Positions 18,112-27,440 of a stretch of DNA of 64,000 nucleotides are shown in pieces. Position 1 is the first letter of the stretch. Each line of letters starts with the position of its first letter. The translations under genes were made by a program, and so were the position numbers. The DNA is taken from contig CAMFLR010000005.1 of assembly GCA_945957605.1 (NCBI GenBank), positions 248,001 through 312,000 on the forward strand, in the 5' to 3' direction. A model generated the notes under the pieces. That model saw only the letters and a program-made list of their open reading frames with translations, had not been told where the DNA came from and made no database searches. This DNA is from an uncultured Isosphaeraceae bacterium (lineage in GTDB: Bacteria; Planctomycetota; Planctomycetia; Isosphaerales; Isosphaeraceae).

Positions 18112-18168
18112 AATCGACCCACGCTGGATTATTGTTGGATTTTCGGGCGTTTGCGGTTAGATTATCGA

Positions 18169-18200
18169 GTGTCAGGATCTGTAGATTGCGGTCCTGACAC
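18169..18200 (+). terminator. 9-bp hairpin between the epimerase and DUF1549 genes
   Basis: GTGTCAGGA and TCCTGACAC form a perfect 9-bp inverted repeat with a 14-nt loop, 58 nt after the epimerase stop and about 100 nt before the DUF1549 start. No T-run follows, so it may be a terminator lacking a U-tract, a leader hairpin or an operator for the downstream trio. Confidence 0.4.
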
Positions 18201-18298
18201 CGATATTGTTCGCCTCCGGCCGTGCCCAACCCGCCTTCGTTCCCCCGGTTTCTTGCCCTCCTAACCTCATTCCGGCTCAACGGTTGGGGAAATATCGC

Positions 18299-20482
18299 AT
18301 GAATGTTCGATCCGCGACGGTCGGATGGCTTCTGGCGTTGAGCGCGGTCGTTACGCCCGCGTTCGCGGCCGATGTCACCTTCGAGCGCGACATTCAGCCG
18401 ATCCTCACCCGCGCTGGGTGCAACGCAGGAGCCTGTCACGGCAAGGCACGCGGCCAGAACGGCTTCGCACTTTCCCTCTTCGGCTTTGATTCCGCATTCG
18501 ATCACGACGCAATTGTCCGCGAAGACCGCGGCCGTCGCGTTTTTCCCGCCGCGCCTGACGAGAGCTTGCTCCTTCTCAAAGCTGCGGCGCGCGTTCCCCA
18601 TGGCGGCGGCCCTCGCTTGCCGAAAGAAAGCGCCGGTTACGCCACGCTCCGGCAATGGATCATCGCCGGCATGCCGCACACGCCCGCGAGTGCGCCGAGG
18701 TTGCTGCGAATTGCAGTTGAGCCTTCTGAGAAAACAGTCAAACCGAGCGATTCGTTTCCGCTTCGTGTAACCGCTTTTTATAGCGATGGCTCTCGCGAGA
18801 ATGTCACGCATTTCGCCGGGTTCAATTCAAGCGAGTCGACCGTTGTCGCTGTTGATCCTAATGGCGTGGTGCTCGCCGGCAAAATTCCCGGCGAGGCCGC
18901 GATTTCCGCGCGCTTTCAGGGCCTATTCGCAAGTTGCGGCGTAACGATTCCGCTGCCCTCTGCAACAGGCAAGTCGCCCGAGTGGCAATTCACCGAAACA
19001 AACTTCATCGATCGTCTCGCCGCGCAGAAGTGGCGCAAGCTGGGATTCGTCCCATCGAGGCGAGCCGACGATGCGACGTTCCTTCGTCGCGCTTATGTCG
19101 ATGTCATCGGCCGAGTTCCCACGCTCGACGAGGCTCGCGCGTTCCTGAGCGACAAGTCGCCGAACAAGCGTGAAAAGCTGATCGATCACTTGCTCGCTCA
19201 GCCCGAATATGCCGACTACTGGGCGAACAAGTGGGCCGACCTGCTCCGCCCGAATCCCTATCGCGTCGGCATCAAGGCGGTCTTCAACCTCGACGGCTGG
19301 ATTCGCGACTCCTTCCGCCGCGACATGCCTTACGACGAATTTGTGCGGACGATCGTCACGGCGAAGGGCGGAACGTTCGACCGCGGCCCGGCGACGATCT
19401 TCCGCGACCGTCGCGAGCCTGAAGAAATCGCGCCGATGGTCAGCCAGCTTTTCCTCGGCATCCGGCTCGAATGTGCCAAGTGCCACCATCACCCCTTCGA
19501 GTCGTGGGGGCAGGAGCAGTTCTACGAATTCGCCGCGTTTTTCGCGAAAGTCGGTCGCAAAGGCACCGGCCTTTCACCGCCCATCTCGGGGAGCCAGGAA
19601 TTCGTGTTCGCCGGCAAGTCGGGAACGGTGAAGCATCCGATCTCTGGCAAGGCACTCGAACCGAAACCGCTCTTCGGCTCTGTAAAAACAAGCGAGGAAT
19701 CAACCGATCCGCGCGAATCACTCGCCCGCTGGATGACCGCTCCCGAGAACGCGTATTTCGCCAACGTGATGGCGAATCGCGTCTGGGTCGACCTGATGGG
19801 CCGAGGGATCGTTGAGCCAATCGACGACCTGCGTGCGACCAATCCACCCAGCAACGGCCCCCTGCTCGACGCCCTCGGCGCAGACTTCCGCGCCAGTGGT
19901 TTCAAAATCAAATCACTGATTAAAACGATCATGATGTCGTCGGTCTACGGTCTCGATTCCGAGCCGAACTCCCGCAACATCAGCGACACGCGCGACTTCT
20001 CGCGACACTACCGCCAGCGTCTTCGTGCCGAGGTGATCATCGACGCGATCGGCGATATCACCGAGATCCCTAACAGCTTCAACGCGACTGCGCCCGGCAC
20101 TCGCGCGACAGGAATCTGGACGCACCGAACGCCGTCCGTCTCGCTCGATACATTTGGTCGTCCCGACCCGAATCAGGACCCGCCCTGCGAACGCACGAGC
20201 GACACATCAGTCGTACAGGCGCTGCACCTGATGAACGCGCCCGACCTACAAAAGAAGCTGACCAGCGATGAAGGTCGAGTCGCGCGGCTGGCGAAGAGCA
20301 AGCAGTCGCCGGGCGAGATTGTCGAGGAACTTTATCTGATCGCTTACGGACGGCTTCCCACCCCTGACGAACAGCGGTTCGGCCTCTCTCTGTTCGCCGA
20401 TGGCAAGGCAGACCGCCGCGCGGCGATTGAAGATTTGCTCTGGGCGTTGCTCAACACACCGGAATTCGTGTTCAAGAATTGA
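18299..20482 (+). CDS. DUF1549/DUF1553 cytochrome-like exported protein with Big2 domain
   Basis: 727 residues from ATG at 18299; signal peptide ends AFAADV. Order of domains: an N-terminal cytochrome-like segment with CNAGACH, a C-X4-CH variant of the heme motif; a bacterial Ig-like (Big2) domain at about 140-220; DUF1549 with RRAYVDVIGRVPTLDEA, WADLLRPNPYR and CAKCHHHPFESWG; then DUF1553 with NRVWVDLMGRGIVEP and LRAEVIIDAIGDIT. The family is almost confined to Planctomycetes and relatives; its role is unproven, although the heme-like motifs suggest electron transfer. It is followed 32 bp later by DUF1501 and then a PPC protein. Confidence 0.9.
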   Translation: MNVRSATVGWLLALSAVVTPAFAADVTFERDIQPILTRAGCNAGACHGKARGQNGFALSLFGFDSAFDHDAIVREDRGRRVFPAAPDESLLLLKAAARVPHGGGPRLPKESAGYATLRQWIIAGMPHTPASAPRLLRIAVEPSEKTVKPSDSFPLRVTAFYSDGSRENVTHFAGFNSSESTVVAVDPNGVVLAGKIPGEAAISARFQGLFASCGVTIPLPSATGKSPEWQFTETNFIDRLAAQKWRKLGFVPSRRADDATFLRRAYVDVIGRVPTLDEARAFLSDKSPNKREKLIDHLLAQPEYADYWANKWADLLRPNPYRVGIKAVFNLDGWIRDSFRRDMPYDEFVRTIVTAKGGTFDRGPATIFRDRREPEEIAPMVSQLFLGIRLECAKCHHHPFESWGQEQFYEFAAFFAKVGRKGTGLSPPISGSQEFVFAGKSGTVKHPISGKALEPKPLFGSVKTSEESTDPRESLARWMTAPENAYFANVMANRVWVDLMGRGIVEPIDDLRATNPPSNGPLLDALGADFRASGFKIKSLIKTIMMSSVYGLDSEPNSRNISDTRDFSRHYRQRLRAEVIIDAIGDITEIPNSFNATAPGTRATGIWTHRTPSVSLDTFGRPDPNQDPPCERTSDTSVVQALHLMNAPDLQKKLTSDEGRVARLAKSKQSPGEIVEELYLIAYGRLPTPDEQRFGLSLFADGKADRRAAIEDLLWALLNTPEFVFKN

Positions 20483-20514
20483 CGTCGCGCATCGCGGCGA
20501 GATGAGAGACCACG

Positions 20515-21837
20515 ATGAGCGAGATCAAAAATCCCAGCGGTTTCACTCGACGCGACGCCCTCCGCCTAGGTCTCGCCGGCCTGCTCCCTGCTGGTTTGAT
20601 GGACGTGCTGCGCCTGCGTAGCGAAGCCGGCACAACCACACAAAAGCGGCCGACATCGTGCATTCTCATCTGGATGGATGGCGGCCCGAGCCACTACGAA
20701 ACGTTCGACCCCAAGCCCGATGCTCCTTCGGAAATTCGCGGCAAGTTCGACACCATTGCCACCAAAACGCCTGGCGTTCACTTCTCGAAGCCGATGAAAC
20801 GCTTGGCGTCGATTTCCGACAAGTTCGCGGTGATCCGGTCGATTCGCCACGATCAGGGAAACCACGGCGCCGGCAATCATTATATGATGACTGGTGCCCC
20901 ACCGCGAATTCCCGTCGGCTGCGGCGCTTTCGTGAGTTTTCACCCTAGCCTTGGCTCCGTCACCGCCCACGAACGTGGCGTACAGGGCGGACTACCGGCG
21001 TATTTTTCGCTGCCGAGCATGACACGCTCCGGCGGTCCGAACTTCCTGGGCGCCCGGTTCGCCCCATTCGTCGTATCGGACGACGTGAACTCCCGCAACT
21101 TTCGCGTTCGCGACGTTTCGTTACCTCCCGGCCTGACAGATCCCCGTTTCGCCTCACGCCGCGACCTGCGCAAGCATGTCGATCACTTCAAGCGATTTGC
21201 CGACGAAGTGACGGCCGATCCTGCCGTCTCGCTCGACACGTATTACCAGCAAGGTTACGACCTGATGTCGTCGCAACCGGCGCAGGCGGCGTTTCGCGTC
21301 GAGAGCGAGCCCGACAAGGTTCGCGACCGCTACGGTCGGACCTCGTTCGGCCAGCGCTGCCTGATGGCCCGGCGACTGGTCGAAGCCGGGGTGCCGTTCG
21401 TCACCCTGAATGAGGGCGGTTGGGATCATCACGTTGGCCTGTTCGACGCATTCGACAAACGGATGGGCGCGTTCGAGGCGTCGATCGCCACGTTGATCGA
21501 AGATCTCGAAGAACGCGGCATGCTCGACACAACGATGGTGATCGCGCTTGGTGAATTCGGCCGCACGCCGAAGATCAACAAGGATGCCGGACGCGACCAT
21601 TGGTCGAACGCGATGTCGGTGCTGTTCGCCGGCTGCAAAACGCCGGGCGGACTCGTCGTGGGCGCGACCGACTCGCGCGGGTATTCGGCCAAGGATCGCA
21701 TTCTCTCGCCCGAGAACTTCGCGGCGACCGTTTACACGAAGCTCGGTATCGACCCGGCCAAGATTTTGTTCACCCCTAGCGGCCGGCCGACTTACGTCGT
21801 CAGCGACCCGACGCCAATCAAGGAATTGATGGGATGA
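20515..21837 (+). CDS. DUF1501 Tat-exported protein
   Basis: 440 residues. Twin-arginine signal FTRRDALRLGLAGLLPAG, then the DUF1501 domain (alkaline-phosphatase-like superfamily) with ILIWMDGGPSHYETFDPKP, FAVIRSIRHDQGNHGAGNHY, GGWDHHVGLFDAF and IALGEFGRTPKINKDAGRDH. The Asp, His and Glu clusters suggest a metal site, but no activity is established for the family. Cotranscribed with the DUF1549 gene before it; its stop overlaps the next start as ATGA. Confidence 0.9.
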   Translation: MSEIKNPSGFTRRDALRLGLAGLLPAGLMDVLRLRSEAGTTTQKRPTSCILIWMDGGPSHYETFDPKPDAPSEIRGKFDTIATKTPGVHFSKPMKRLASISDKFAVIRSIRHDQGNHGAGNHYMMTGAPPRIPVGCGAFVSFHPSLGSVTAHERGVQGGLPAYFSLPSMTRSGGPNFLGARFAPFVVSDDVNSRNFRVRDVSLPPGLTDPRFASRRDLRKHVDHFKRFADEVTADPAVSLDTYYQQGYDLMSSQPAQAAFRVESEPDKVRDRYGRTSFGQRCLMARRLVEAGVPFVTLNEGGWDHHVGLFDAFDKRMGAFEASIATLIEDLEERGMLDTTMVIALGEFGRTPKINKDAGRDHWSNAMSVLFAGCKTPGGLVVGATDSRGYSAKDRILSPENFAATVYTKLGIDPAKILFTPSGRPTYVVSDPTPIKELMG

Positions 21838-23489
21838 GGTTGCGTTGTTGCGTTTTGATCGCGTTGCTGATTCCGCTTACCGCCCAGGCCAAGGCTCCCA
21901 CGCTGACTTACCTGTTCCCCGCAGGCGGAGGCGTGGGGCAGACGGTTGAGATAACGGCGACCGGTTCGTTCGATCGCTGGCCGGCGAGTGTTTGGATCAG
22001 CGGCACCGGCGTGAGCGCATCGCCACTCAAGGAGAAGGGAAAGTTTCGCGTCACCATTGCGAGCGATGCGACTCCCGGCATGCGCTGGCTGCGGCTGTTC
22101 GACAGCGAAGGCGTGACGACCCCGCGTCCGTTCGTTATTGGTTCGGTGGTGGAAATCTCCGAGGCGGAACCGAACGACGATCTCAAAAAGACTCAGGTCA
22201 TCACGAAATTACCCGTTACGGTTAACGGTCGGCTCGGCCGGCGCAATGATGTCGATGGATTTAGCATCGCATTAAAACGCGGGCAAACGTTGGTTGCCGA
22301 TCTCGAAGCGAATCGCACGCTCGCCTCGCCGATGGACGCGGTTTTGCAAGTTGCGAACGCACGAGGAATTGTCCTTGAACAGAACGACGACAACGCGGGC
22401 TCCGATCCGCGGCTGACGTTCACCGCCCCGCTCGACGGCTCCTACTTTGTTCGTGTGTTCGCATTTCCCGCGACGCCCGATAGTACGATCGCGTTCGCTG
22501 GCGGCGACACGTACATCTACCGACTTACGCTCACGACCGGCGGCTTTCTCGATTACGCTTTCCCGTTCACGGTCGGCCGAGATTGCTCGTGCCGCGTCGA
22601 GGCGATGGGGACAAACATCCCTGACGAGGCGCGGCTGATACCGGTCGGTGAAGCCTTGCGCGAAGATGAGGCGATTGCCATCTTCCACAAGTCGCTCGCT
22701 GGTGTTTCAGCAACTCGCCGCGTGGCGATCTCGGCTGCTGAAGAAGCCGAGCCGAACGATTCCACCCGGCCGCAACTTGTCCCATTTCCCGTCTCGCTCA
22801 GCGGCCGAATTGCCAAAGCCGGGGATCGTGATTGTTACCGCGTGCATCTCGCGAAAGGTGTGAGCGTCAACATGCGTATTGACTCGTACGAGTTTAGCTT
22901 GCCGCTCGACGGGGTTTTGCGCGTGACTGATCCGGCAGGAAAAGCTGTACTCGAGATTGATGACTCGAATCGCGAGCGCGACCCGCATGGTAAGTTCACA
23001 GCCGCCGCGGAAGGCGATTATCTGGTGGAGGTCAGCGACCTGAACGACCGCGGTGGTCAGCGTTTCGCCTATTTGTTGACGATCGAATCACCTACCCCGG
23101 ATTTCGCTCTGACCGTCGCTTCCGATCGCACCGATGCCAAGCCAGGCACAACCGCGACCGTCGCTGTGACTGTCGATCGCAAAGACGGCGATAGCCGCTC
23201 GATTCTGGTTTCTGCCGAATCATTGCCTGACGGTGTGACGTGCAAAACGATCACATCCAAGCCGGGAACCGACACCGCAAAAACGGTAAAGCTCGAACTC
23301 AAGCTTGACGACTGCGTTTGCCCCGGCGCGTTTCGGATCGTCGGCCGCGCTGAAGGAACTGGTGCCAGCCAGGCTCACGCAGCGCACGCGGTCGTCGCAG
23401 GCTTTACGACGAAGATTCAGGACCTCTGGCTCAATACGGGCACCGCGCCTCCTGCACCACCGGAAGCACCGAAGTCAAAAAAGAAGTAG
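21834..23489 (+). CDS. Exported protein with two PPC domains
   Basis: 551 residues with signal peptide MRLRCCVLIALLIPLTAQAK. An IPT/TIG-like Ig segment (about 22-110) begins LTYLFPAGGGVGQTVEITATG. Two bacterial pre-peptidase C-terminal (PPC) domains follow, each starting EAEPNDD or EAEPNDS and containing GRLGRRNDVDGFSI and GRIAKAGDRDCYRV. The C-terminal part is beta-rich, ending in a Pro/Lys tail. There is no enzymatic domain, so it is probably a binding or structural partner of the two preceding proteins. The start overlaps the DUF1501 stop by 4 nt, making a three-gene operon; it is convergent with the coiled-coil gene after 5 bp. Confidence 0.84.
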   Translation: MRLRCCVLIALLIPLTAQAKAPTLTYLFPAGGGVGQTVEITATGSFDRWPASVWISGTGVSASPLKEKGKFRVTIASDATPGMRWLRLFDSEGVTTPRPFVIGSVVEISEAEPNDDLKKTQVITKLPVTVNGRLGRRNDVDGFSIALKRGQTLVADLEANRTLASPMDAVLQVANARGIVLEQNDDNAGSDPRLTFTAPLDGSYFVRVFAFPATPDSTIAFAGGDTYIYRLTLTTGGFLDYAFPFTVGRDCSCRVEAMGTNIPDEARLIPVGEALREDEAIAIFHKSLAGVSATRRVAISAAEEAEPNDSTRPQLVPFPVSLSGRIAKAGDRDCYRVHLAKGVSVNMRIDSYEFSLPLDGVLRVTDPAGKAVLEIDDSNRERDPHGKFTAAAEGDYLVEVSDLNDRGGQRFAYLLTIESPTPDFALTVASDRTDAKPGTTATVAVTVDRKDGDSRSILVSAESLPDGVTCKTITSKPGTDTAKTVKLELKLDDCVCPGAFRIVGRAEGTGASQAHAAHAVVAGFTTKIQDLWLNTGTAPPAPPEAPKSKKK

Positions 23490-23494
23490 TCGCA

Positions 23495-25018
23495 TCAAAA
23501 CCCGTCGCCGGTCGTGAAGTTTCCTTCGGACGACGAAGAACTCGATGGAGGCGACATCGAAACCGGGGCCGAGCCCCCTCCTCCGCCCATGCTCGGAAAC
23601 GTGATATCGCTTCGGCGCTGAACGCCCCGATAGGCCGCGGCTTGCATCGCACCGCCAGCCAGGTCGACCATCGCGCCGAGAATCGCTCGGCCCGTCGGGC
23701 TGGCGATTACCTCGGCCGAAGTCGCCACCCAATTCGGCCGGAATCGCTGCGCTTGCTGGATCGTATTCCAGAATCCATTCACATCGAGTCGTCCGCTTTG
23801 AAAGTCGGTACAGGCTTCAGGAATGGAGGGATAATCCTCGAAGTACGACCGCCCCGAATCGTAGTTTGCCGACCGAAACCGCATTACGATTTGCTCGAAT
23901 TCGCCGGCAATCCGGTCGCGCGTCTGGCGATCATCGGCCAGGCTGTCCAGTTGCGACTTGAGCGAGGCCATACGTTCGTCGAGCTGTGCAATCTCGCGAA
24001 CGATCGCGTCATCCTCGGTTCCAGGAGTTTGTCGCGCCCGCTGTTCCAGAAGAGCGGTCCGCGTCTGTCCCAGGAACGTGCCGAAACGGTCGAGGGCCTT
24101 TTTGTAGAACGAATCCTGGCCGGCGTCCATTACTTGCAGTTCGTTCTGTGCGTCGGTCGATTTGCGGTTGAGCGATTCCACCTGCTTAACGAGCGTGTCG
24201 CGCTCGGTACCCAGCGAATCCCCCTCCTTGAGCACGGCCGTTAGGCCAATTTTGTCGGCCTCAGATTTTTCAATCGCCTCAACCTGCCCCATTAACTCAT
24301 TGAAAAGTGCGCGACGTTTAGCGACTTCTTCCTCCACCAGCGGTGGCGTGTTCTTCAGGAAGTCGTATCCCACCCGCGCTTCGTTGAAGCGAATCATACC
24401 GGCGACCCAGCGGTCCAGCTCGGCGATGATTCCCTTTTTGTTATAAGACGGTTGGCCATATTCACGCGCGAGCAAATAGCGAAACAACCGGCTCTTTTGG
24501 TAGCGAGGCAGTTTTTCGGCTGCCTCTTGCTTCATCTCGGCTACGCGCTGTTCGTTGCGGTGGAGGCGTTCCTCGGCCTGAAGCGCGAGTTTTGATCGCT
24601 CCTGAAAATCGCCGTTCGTCTTGAGGATTTCCGCGACTTTCGCTTCGAGCTGGCCTCGTTCCACAACCTTCGCGTCGAGCGACTTCGTCACGCGATCAAT
24701 GGTTTGCTGCGACTTGCGTATGTCGTTTTGAATTGCGTCGCGAGTTCCCGCGAGCTCGCGCCGGCGATTCTCCTTTTCGGTCAGAATCGCCAGCAAATCC
24801 CCGCGCAAATTCTGAAAGTTTCCTTCGATCGCCGCTTTCGTCAATTCGGGCAAAAAGTGCTGTGCCAGGCTCATCAGCGATTTCGCCCGCTGATCGAGCA
24901 GGTCCTGCATTTCTCGCTCAATCTCGCCGACGGTTTCACGCGCCCGCTCGGCCGCCTGTGTTTGCTCGGCAAGCAGCGAGTTGAGCGTCTGATAAACCGC
25001 GGCCCCTTCGATCGGCAT
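23495..25018 (-). CDS. Large coiled-coil protein of the DUF6384 cluster
   Basis: 507 residues from ATG at 25018, with GGAG 8 nt upstream inside the end of the DUF6384 gene; GTG codons at 25024 and 25027 are alternatives. Residues about 10-180 and 230-370 are predicted long coiled coils rich in Glu/Lys/Arg/Gln (for example AERARETVGEIEREMQDLLD). A central segment SRLFRYLLAREYGQPSYNKK may be a small globular part. The C-terminal ~70 residues are low-complexity Gly/Ser/Pro (SMGGGGGS, SPPSSSSSS). No signal peptide or TM helix. Family not recognised; translational coupling with DUF6384 suggests a complex. Confidence 0.72.
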   Translation of the reverse strand: MPIEGAAVYQTLNSLLAEQTQAAERARETVGEIEREMQDLLDQRAKSLMSLAQHFLPELTKAAIEGNFQNLRGDLLAILTEKENRRRELAGTRDAIQNDIRKSQQTIDRVTKSLDAKVVERGQLEAKVAEILKTNGDFQERSKLALQAEERLHRNEQRVAEMKQEAAEKLPRYQKSRLFRYLLAREYGQPSYNKKGIIAELDRWVAGMIRFNEARVGYDFLKNTPPLVEEEVAKRRALFNELMGQVEAIEKSEADKIGLTAVLKEGDSLGTERDTLVKQVESLNRKSTDAQNELQVMDAGQDSFYKKALDRFGTFLGQTRTALLEQRARQTPGTEDDAIVREIAQLDERMASLKSQLDSLADDRQTRDRIAGEFEQIVMRFRSANYDSGRSYFEDYPSIPEACTDFQSGRLDVNGFWNTIQQAQRFRPNWVATSAEVIASPTGRAILGAMVDLAGGAMQAAAYRGVQRRSDITFPSMGGGGGSAPVSMSPPSSSSSSEGNFTTGDGF

Positions 25019-25020
25019 CG

Positions 25021-25980
25021 TCACCACTCCGTGATCTGGCCCGTGCGCGAAAGTGGTTTGCCGTCTGCCCCTGGCATAACAATCACCTCGTCGCGCTCCC
25101 CTTTTCGCTTCACGGCAAACGCGGTTTCATTGAGAATGCCGTCCGACTTCTTGTCAGCCGCCAGACGCTCGTACACCGCGTCGGGAATTCGCTCGGCCCA
25201 GGTTTTTACCGACACATCTTGATTCTTTTCATCGTTATGAACCCGCCGGCTGACGGTCGAGCCATCGGCCCGATGCGCCGACACGATGACGTAATATCCC
25301 GAAACGCGCTTGCCGTCCTTATCGCTGAAATCGCGACGAATCGCACTTCTCCCACCAACGGGCGATGCGACGGTGACGGTGTACTCATCGGCCAAGGTTG
25401 ATTCGAGATTCGCCAGCGCGTTGACGACCGGCGCGAGTTTGCGGGCATCTTCCTGAGACCGATAGATCTTCGCCTCGCCCGCGTACCGATCAATCTCCGC
25501 GATCGCGCCCGGGTCGCGAGCGATTGCACGAAGCGAGTTCTCCCGACGCGAGAATTCTCGGTACAACCCTTCGACCTTCTGGTAGTTCCGCCCGGTGATT
25601 GTCAGCGGACCCGACTTCGCCAGAAACAGCCAGCCCCCGAGGCCAACGACAACGACGAGAATTCCCGACCAGGTCGCAATTGCCACGCGGCTGACGTACA
25701 AATATGCAAGCGTTCGTTTCAGGCTGGGCGGCGGTTCTTCGAACGTGTAAAGGCTGGCGAAATAGCGGTCGATCGCAACTTCGACTTCCTCGGGCGATAC
25801 GTCTTCGCCGGTGACTTTCGCGGCGGAGAGGATCTTTTCGCGAAGGAGGGGCCGAAGCTGGTCGCGATTGAGTTGTTCTTCGACAAGCTCGCGCCCCTGG
25901 CGAAGCGCGGTGGCCACGTCCATGATGCGGAGCATCTCGGCGACGCTCAGCTTCTGCGCGGTTTCGGGGGCGCTGGACAT
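25021..25980 (-). CDS. DUF6384-family single-TM protein
   Basis: 319 residues. The N-terminal ~100 residues read SVAEMLRIMDVATALRQGRE, then LVEEQLNRDQLRPLLREK and SLKRTLAYLYVSRVA, which I recognise as the DUF6384 pattern. A TM helix at about 103-123 (TWSGILVVVVGLGGWLFLA) follows, then a roughly 195-residue domain, probably periplasmic and beta-rich (YTVTVASPVGGRSAIRRDF, GYYVIVSAHRADGS). The stop overlaps the coiled-coil gene start region. The gene is divergent from the helical TelA-like gene across 175 bp, a neighbourhood I recall for this family. Function unknown. Confidence 0.72.
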   Translation of the reverse strand: MSSAPETAQKLSVAEMLRIMDVATALRQGRELVEEQLNRDQLRPLLREKILSAAKVTGEDVSPEEVEVAIDRYFASLYTFEEPPPSLKRTLAYLYVSRVAIATWSGILVVVVGLGGWLFLAKSGPLTITGRNYQKVEGLYREFSRRENSLRAIARDPGAIAEIDRYAGEAKIYRSQEDARKLAPVVNALANLESTLADEYTVTVASPVGGRSAIRRDFSDKDGKRVSGYYVIVSAHRADGSTVSRRVHNDEKNQDVSVKTWAERIPDAVYERLAADKKSDGILNETAFAVKRKGERDEVIVMPGADGKPLSRTGQITEW

Positions 25981-26155
25981 CGCGAGAATTCCGTGTGTTC
26001 AACGCATGATGATCTGAGGCACGAGCCGTCGTATGCGACTTTTCTCGATCGTAGCCGACCCGGCTTGATAAGTCGATCACTTCTCTCGTATCGTTTGAGC
26101 TGAACCCGTCGCGTCGCGAAATTCCCTTGCCCTGTCTTCCGGGAGAAACCGCGCC

Positions 26156-27385
26156 ATGGCCGATCAATCGAATCTTCCCGCCGCGAGCGGCGCCACAGCG
26201 GCCCCACCTGCAGCCAATATTGGCGCATCGATGCAGAAATACCTCGACCGCGCCGTGAAGGTGCTGGGCTCGTTCGGCGGTAAGGAACAGGGTGACACCA
26301 ACGCCGAGTTGATTCGCCTGCTTGAAGAGGTGAAGCACCTCGACGAACCTCGCGTGCTGGCGATTTCGCGCACCATCAGCTACATGAGTCGGTTCAACCA
26401 GCTCGTGCGCGATAATGTGGAAGATATCGACATCGGTAATCGTTATCTGGCGATCTCGCAAGGGTTCGACTCGATCCGCGAAGATTCGAAAACGCTGATC
26501 AATCAGTTGCAGGACGGGAAAATCAGCCTGACCGAGAAGGCGTACAACCTCTGGATGCGCCTGCGGCGAGGGACGCCATCGGATCGGTTCGAAGAGATCG
26601 CCAAGACGTACAAGGCGGTGGCCTCGTCGACGAAGGATCAGCTCGATCGCGAACAGCGCATCATGGACGGTTACATCGATTTCCGCTTCGCGCTCAAGGA
26701 AGCCGAGGTGATGGCGACTGAGCTGTTCGAACAGCAAAACGGCTCGCTGGAAGCTGCGCGAAAGGCACTCGCCGACGCACAGGAGAAGGTGAAAACCGGA
26801 ACGTCGGCCAGCGAGATTTCCAAGCTTGAACTTGCGCGTGATGAAGCATTGAACAAGTTCGAGACCGAAGATCGTCACTATCAATTGCTCAAAGACGTGT
26901 CGGAAAACCTCAAGGTCGGCTACGACGTTGGCGACACGCTCATCACCAAGCTGAAACAGACGCACGACGTGAAGGACCGCGTGTATCGCCGCTCGGTTAC
27001 ATTCTTTACGACGAATGAGCATGTCTTCACGATTTTGGGGACGGTCTACACCTCTCAGCACGGCCTACATGAGGCGACGCAGGCTCACGAGGCGATGAAG
27101 GAAGGGATGAACAAGGGGCTCGAGGACGTCGCCGAACTGGGCCGCGAGTTGGAGAAAGCGGCGATCAAGGCGGGGTATGGCTCGACGATCAAGCCCGAGT
27201 CTGTGGAAAAACTCGTGCAGGCGATTTCGGACTATCAAATTGAGTCGCTGAACATGATTGCTGAGCTGCGCAAGGAGAGCGAGGAAAGCTCGAAGGCGAT
27301 TCGCAAGGCGGTCGAGGACGGCAAGCGCAAATACCAGGAAACGCTGACGAAGTTCGCGATCGAAGGCGGCAAGGCGCCGGTTTGA
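26156..27385 (+). CDS. Helical coiled-coil protein, weakly TelA-like
   Basis: 409 residues, no signal or TM helix; GGGAG lies 8-12 nt upstream of the ATG. After a flexible Ala/Pro-rich N-terminus (about 1-28) the protein is nearly all helix. The middle (FRFALKEAEVMATELFEQQN) and the end (AMKEGMNKGLEDVAELGREL, then VQAISDYQIESLNMIAELRK) resemble the helical pattern of TelA/KlaA toxic-anion-resistance proteins, but only weakly. Similar proteins are often labelled cell surface protein without evidence. It is divergent from DUF6384 and the coiled-coil gene and probably belongs to the same system. Confidence 0.62.
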   Translation: MADQSNLPAASGATAAPPAANIGASMQKYLDRAVKVLGSFGGKEQGDTNAELIRLLEEVKHLDEPRVLAISRTISYMSRFNQLVRDNVEDIDIGNRYLAISQGFDSIREDSKTLINQLQDGKISLTEKAYNLWMRLRRGTPSDRFEEIAKTYKAVASSTKDQLDREQRIMDGYIDFRFALKEAEVMATELFEQQNGSLEAARKALADAQEKVKTGTSASEISKLELARDEALNKFETEDRHYQLLKDVSENLKVGYDVGDTLITKLKQTHDVKDRVYRRSVTFFTTNEHVFTILGTVYTSQHGLHEATQAHEAMKEGMNKGLEDVAELGRELEKAAIKAGYGSTIKPESVEKLVQAISDYQIESLNMIAELRKESEESSKAIRKAVEDGKRKYQETLTKFAIEGGKAPV

Positions 27386-27440
27386 TCGTGGATTTCTCCC
27401 GGCGGTTTAATGGTTGACTCGCTCTCCGAGGATTCTTGAG

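Noticed and set aside
25490..27061. 523-codon minus-strand open frame
   Set aside because: Overlaps the TelA-like and DUF6384 genes out of frame and looks compositionally random.
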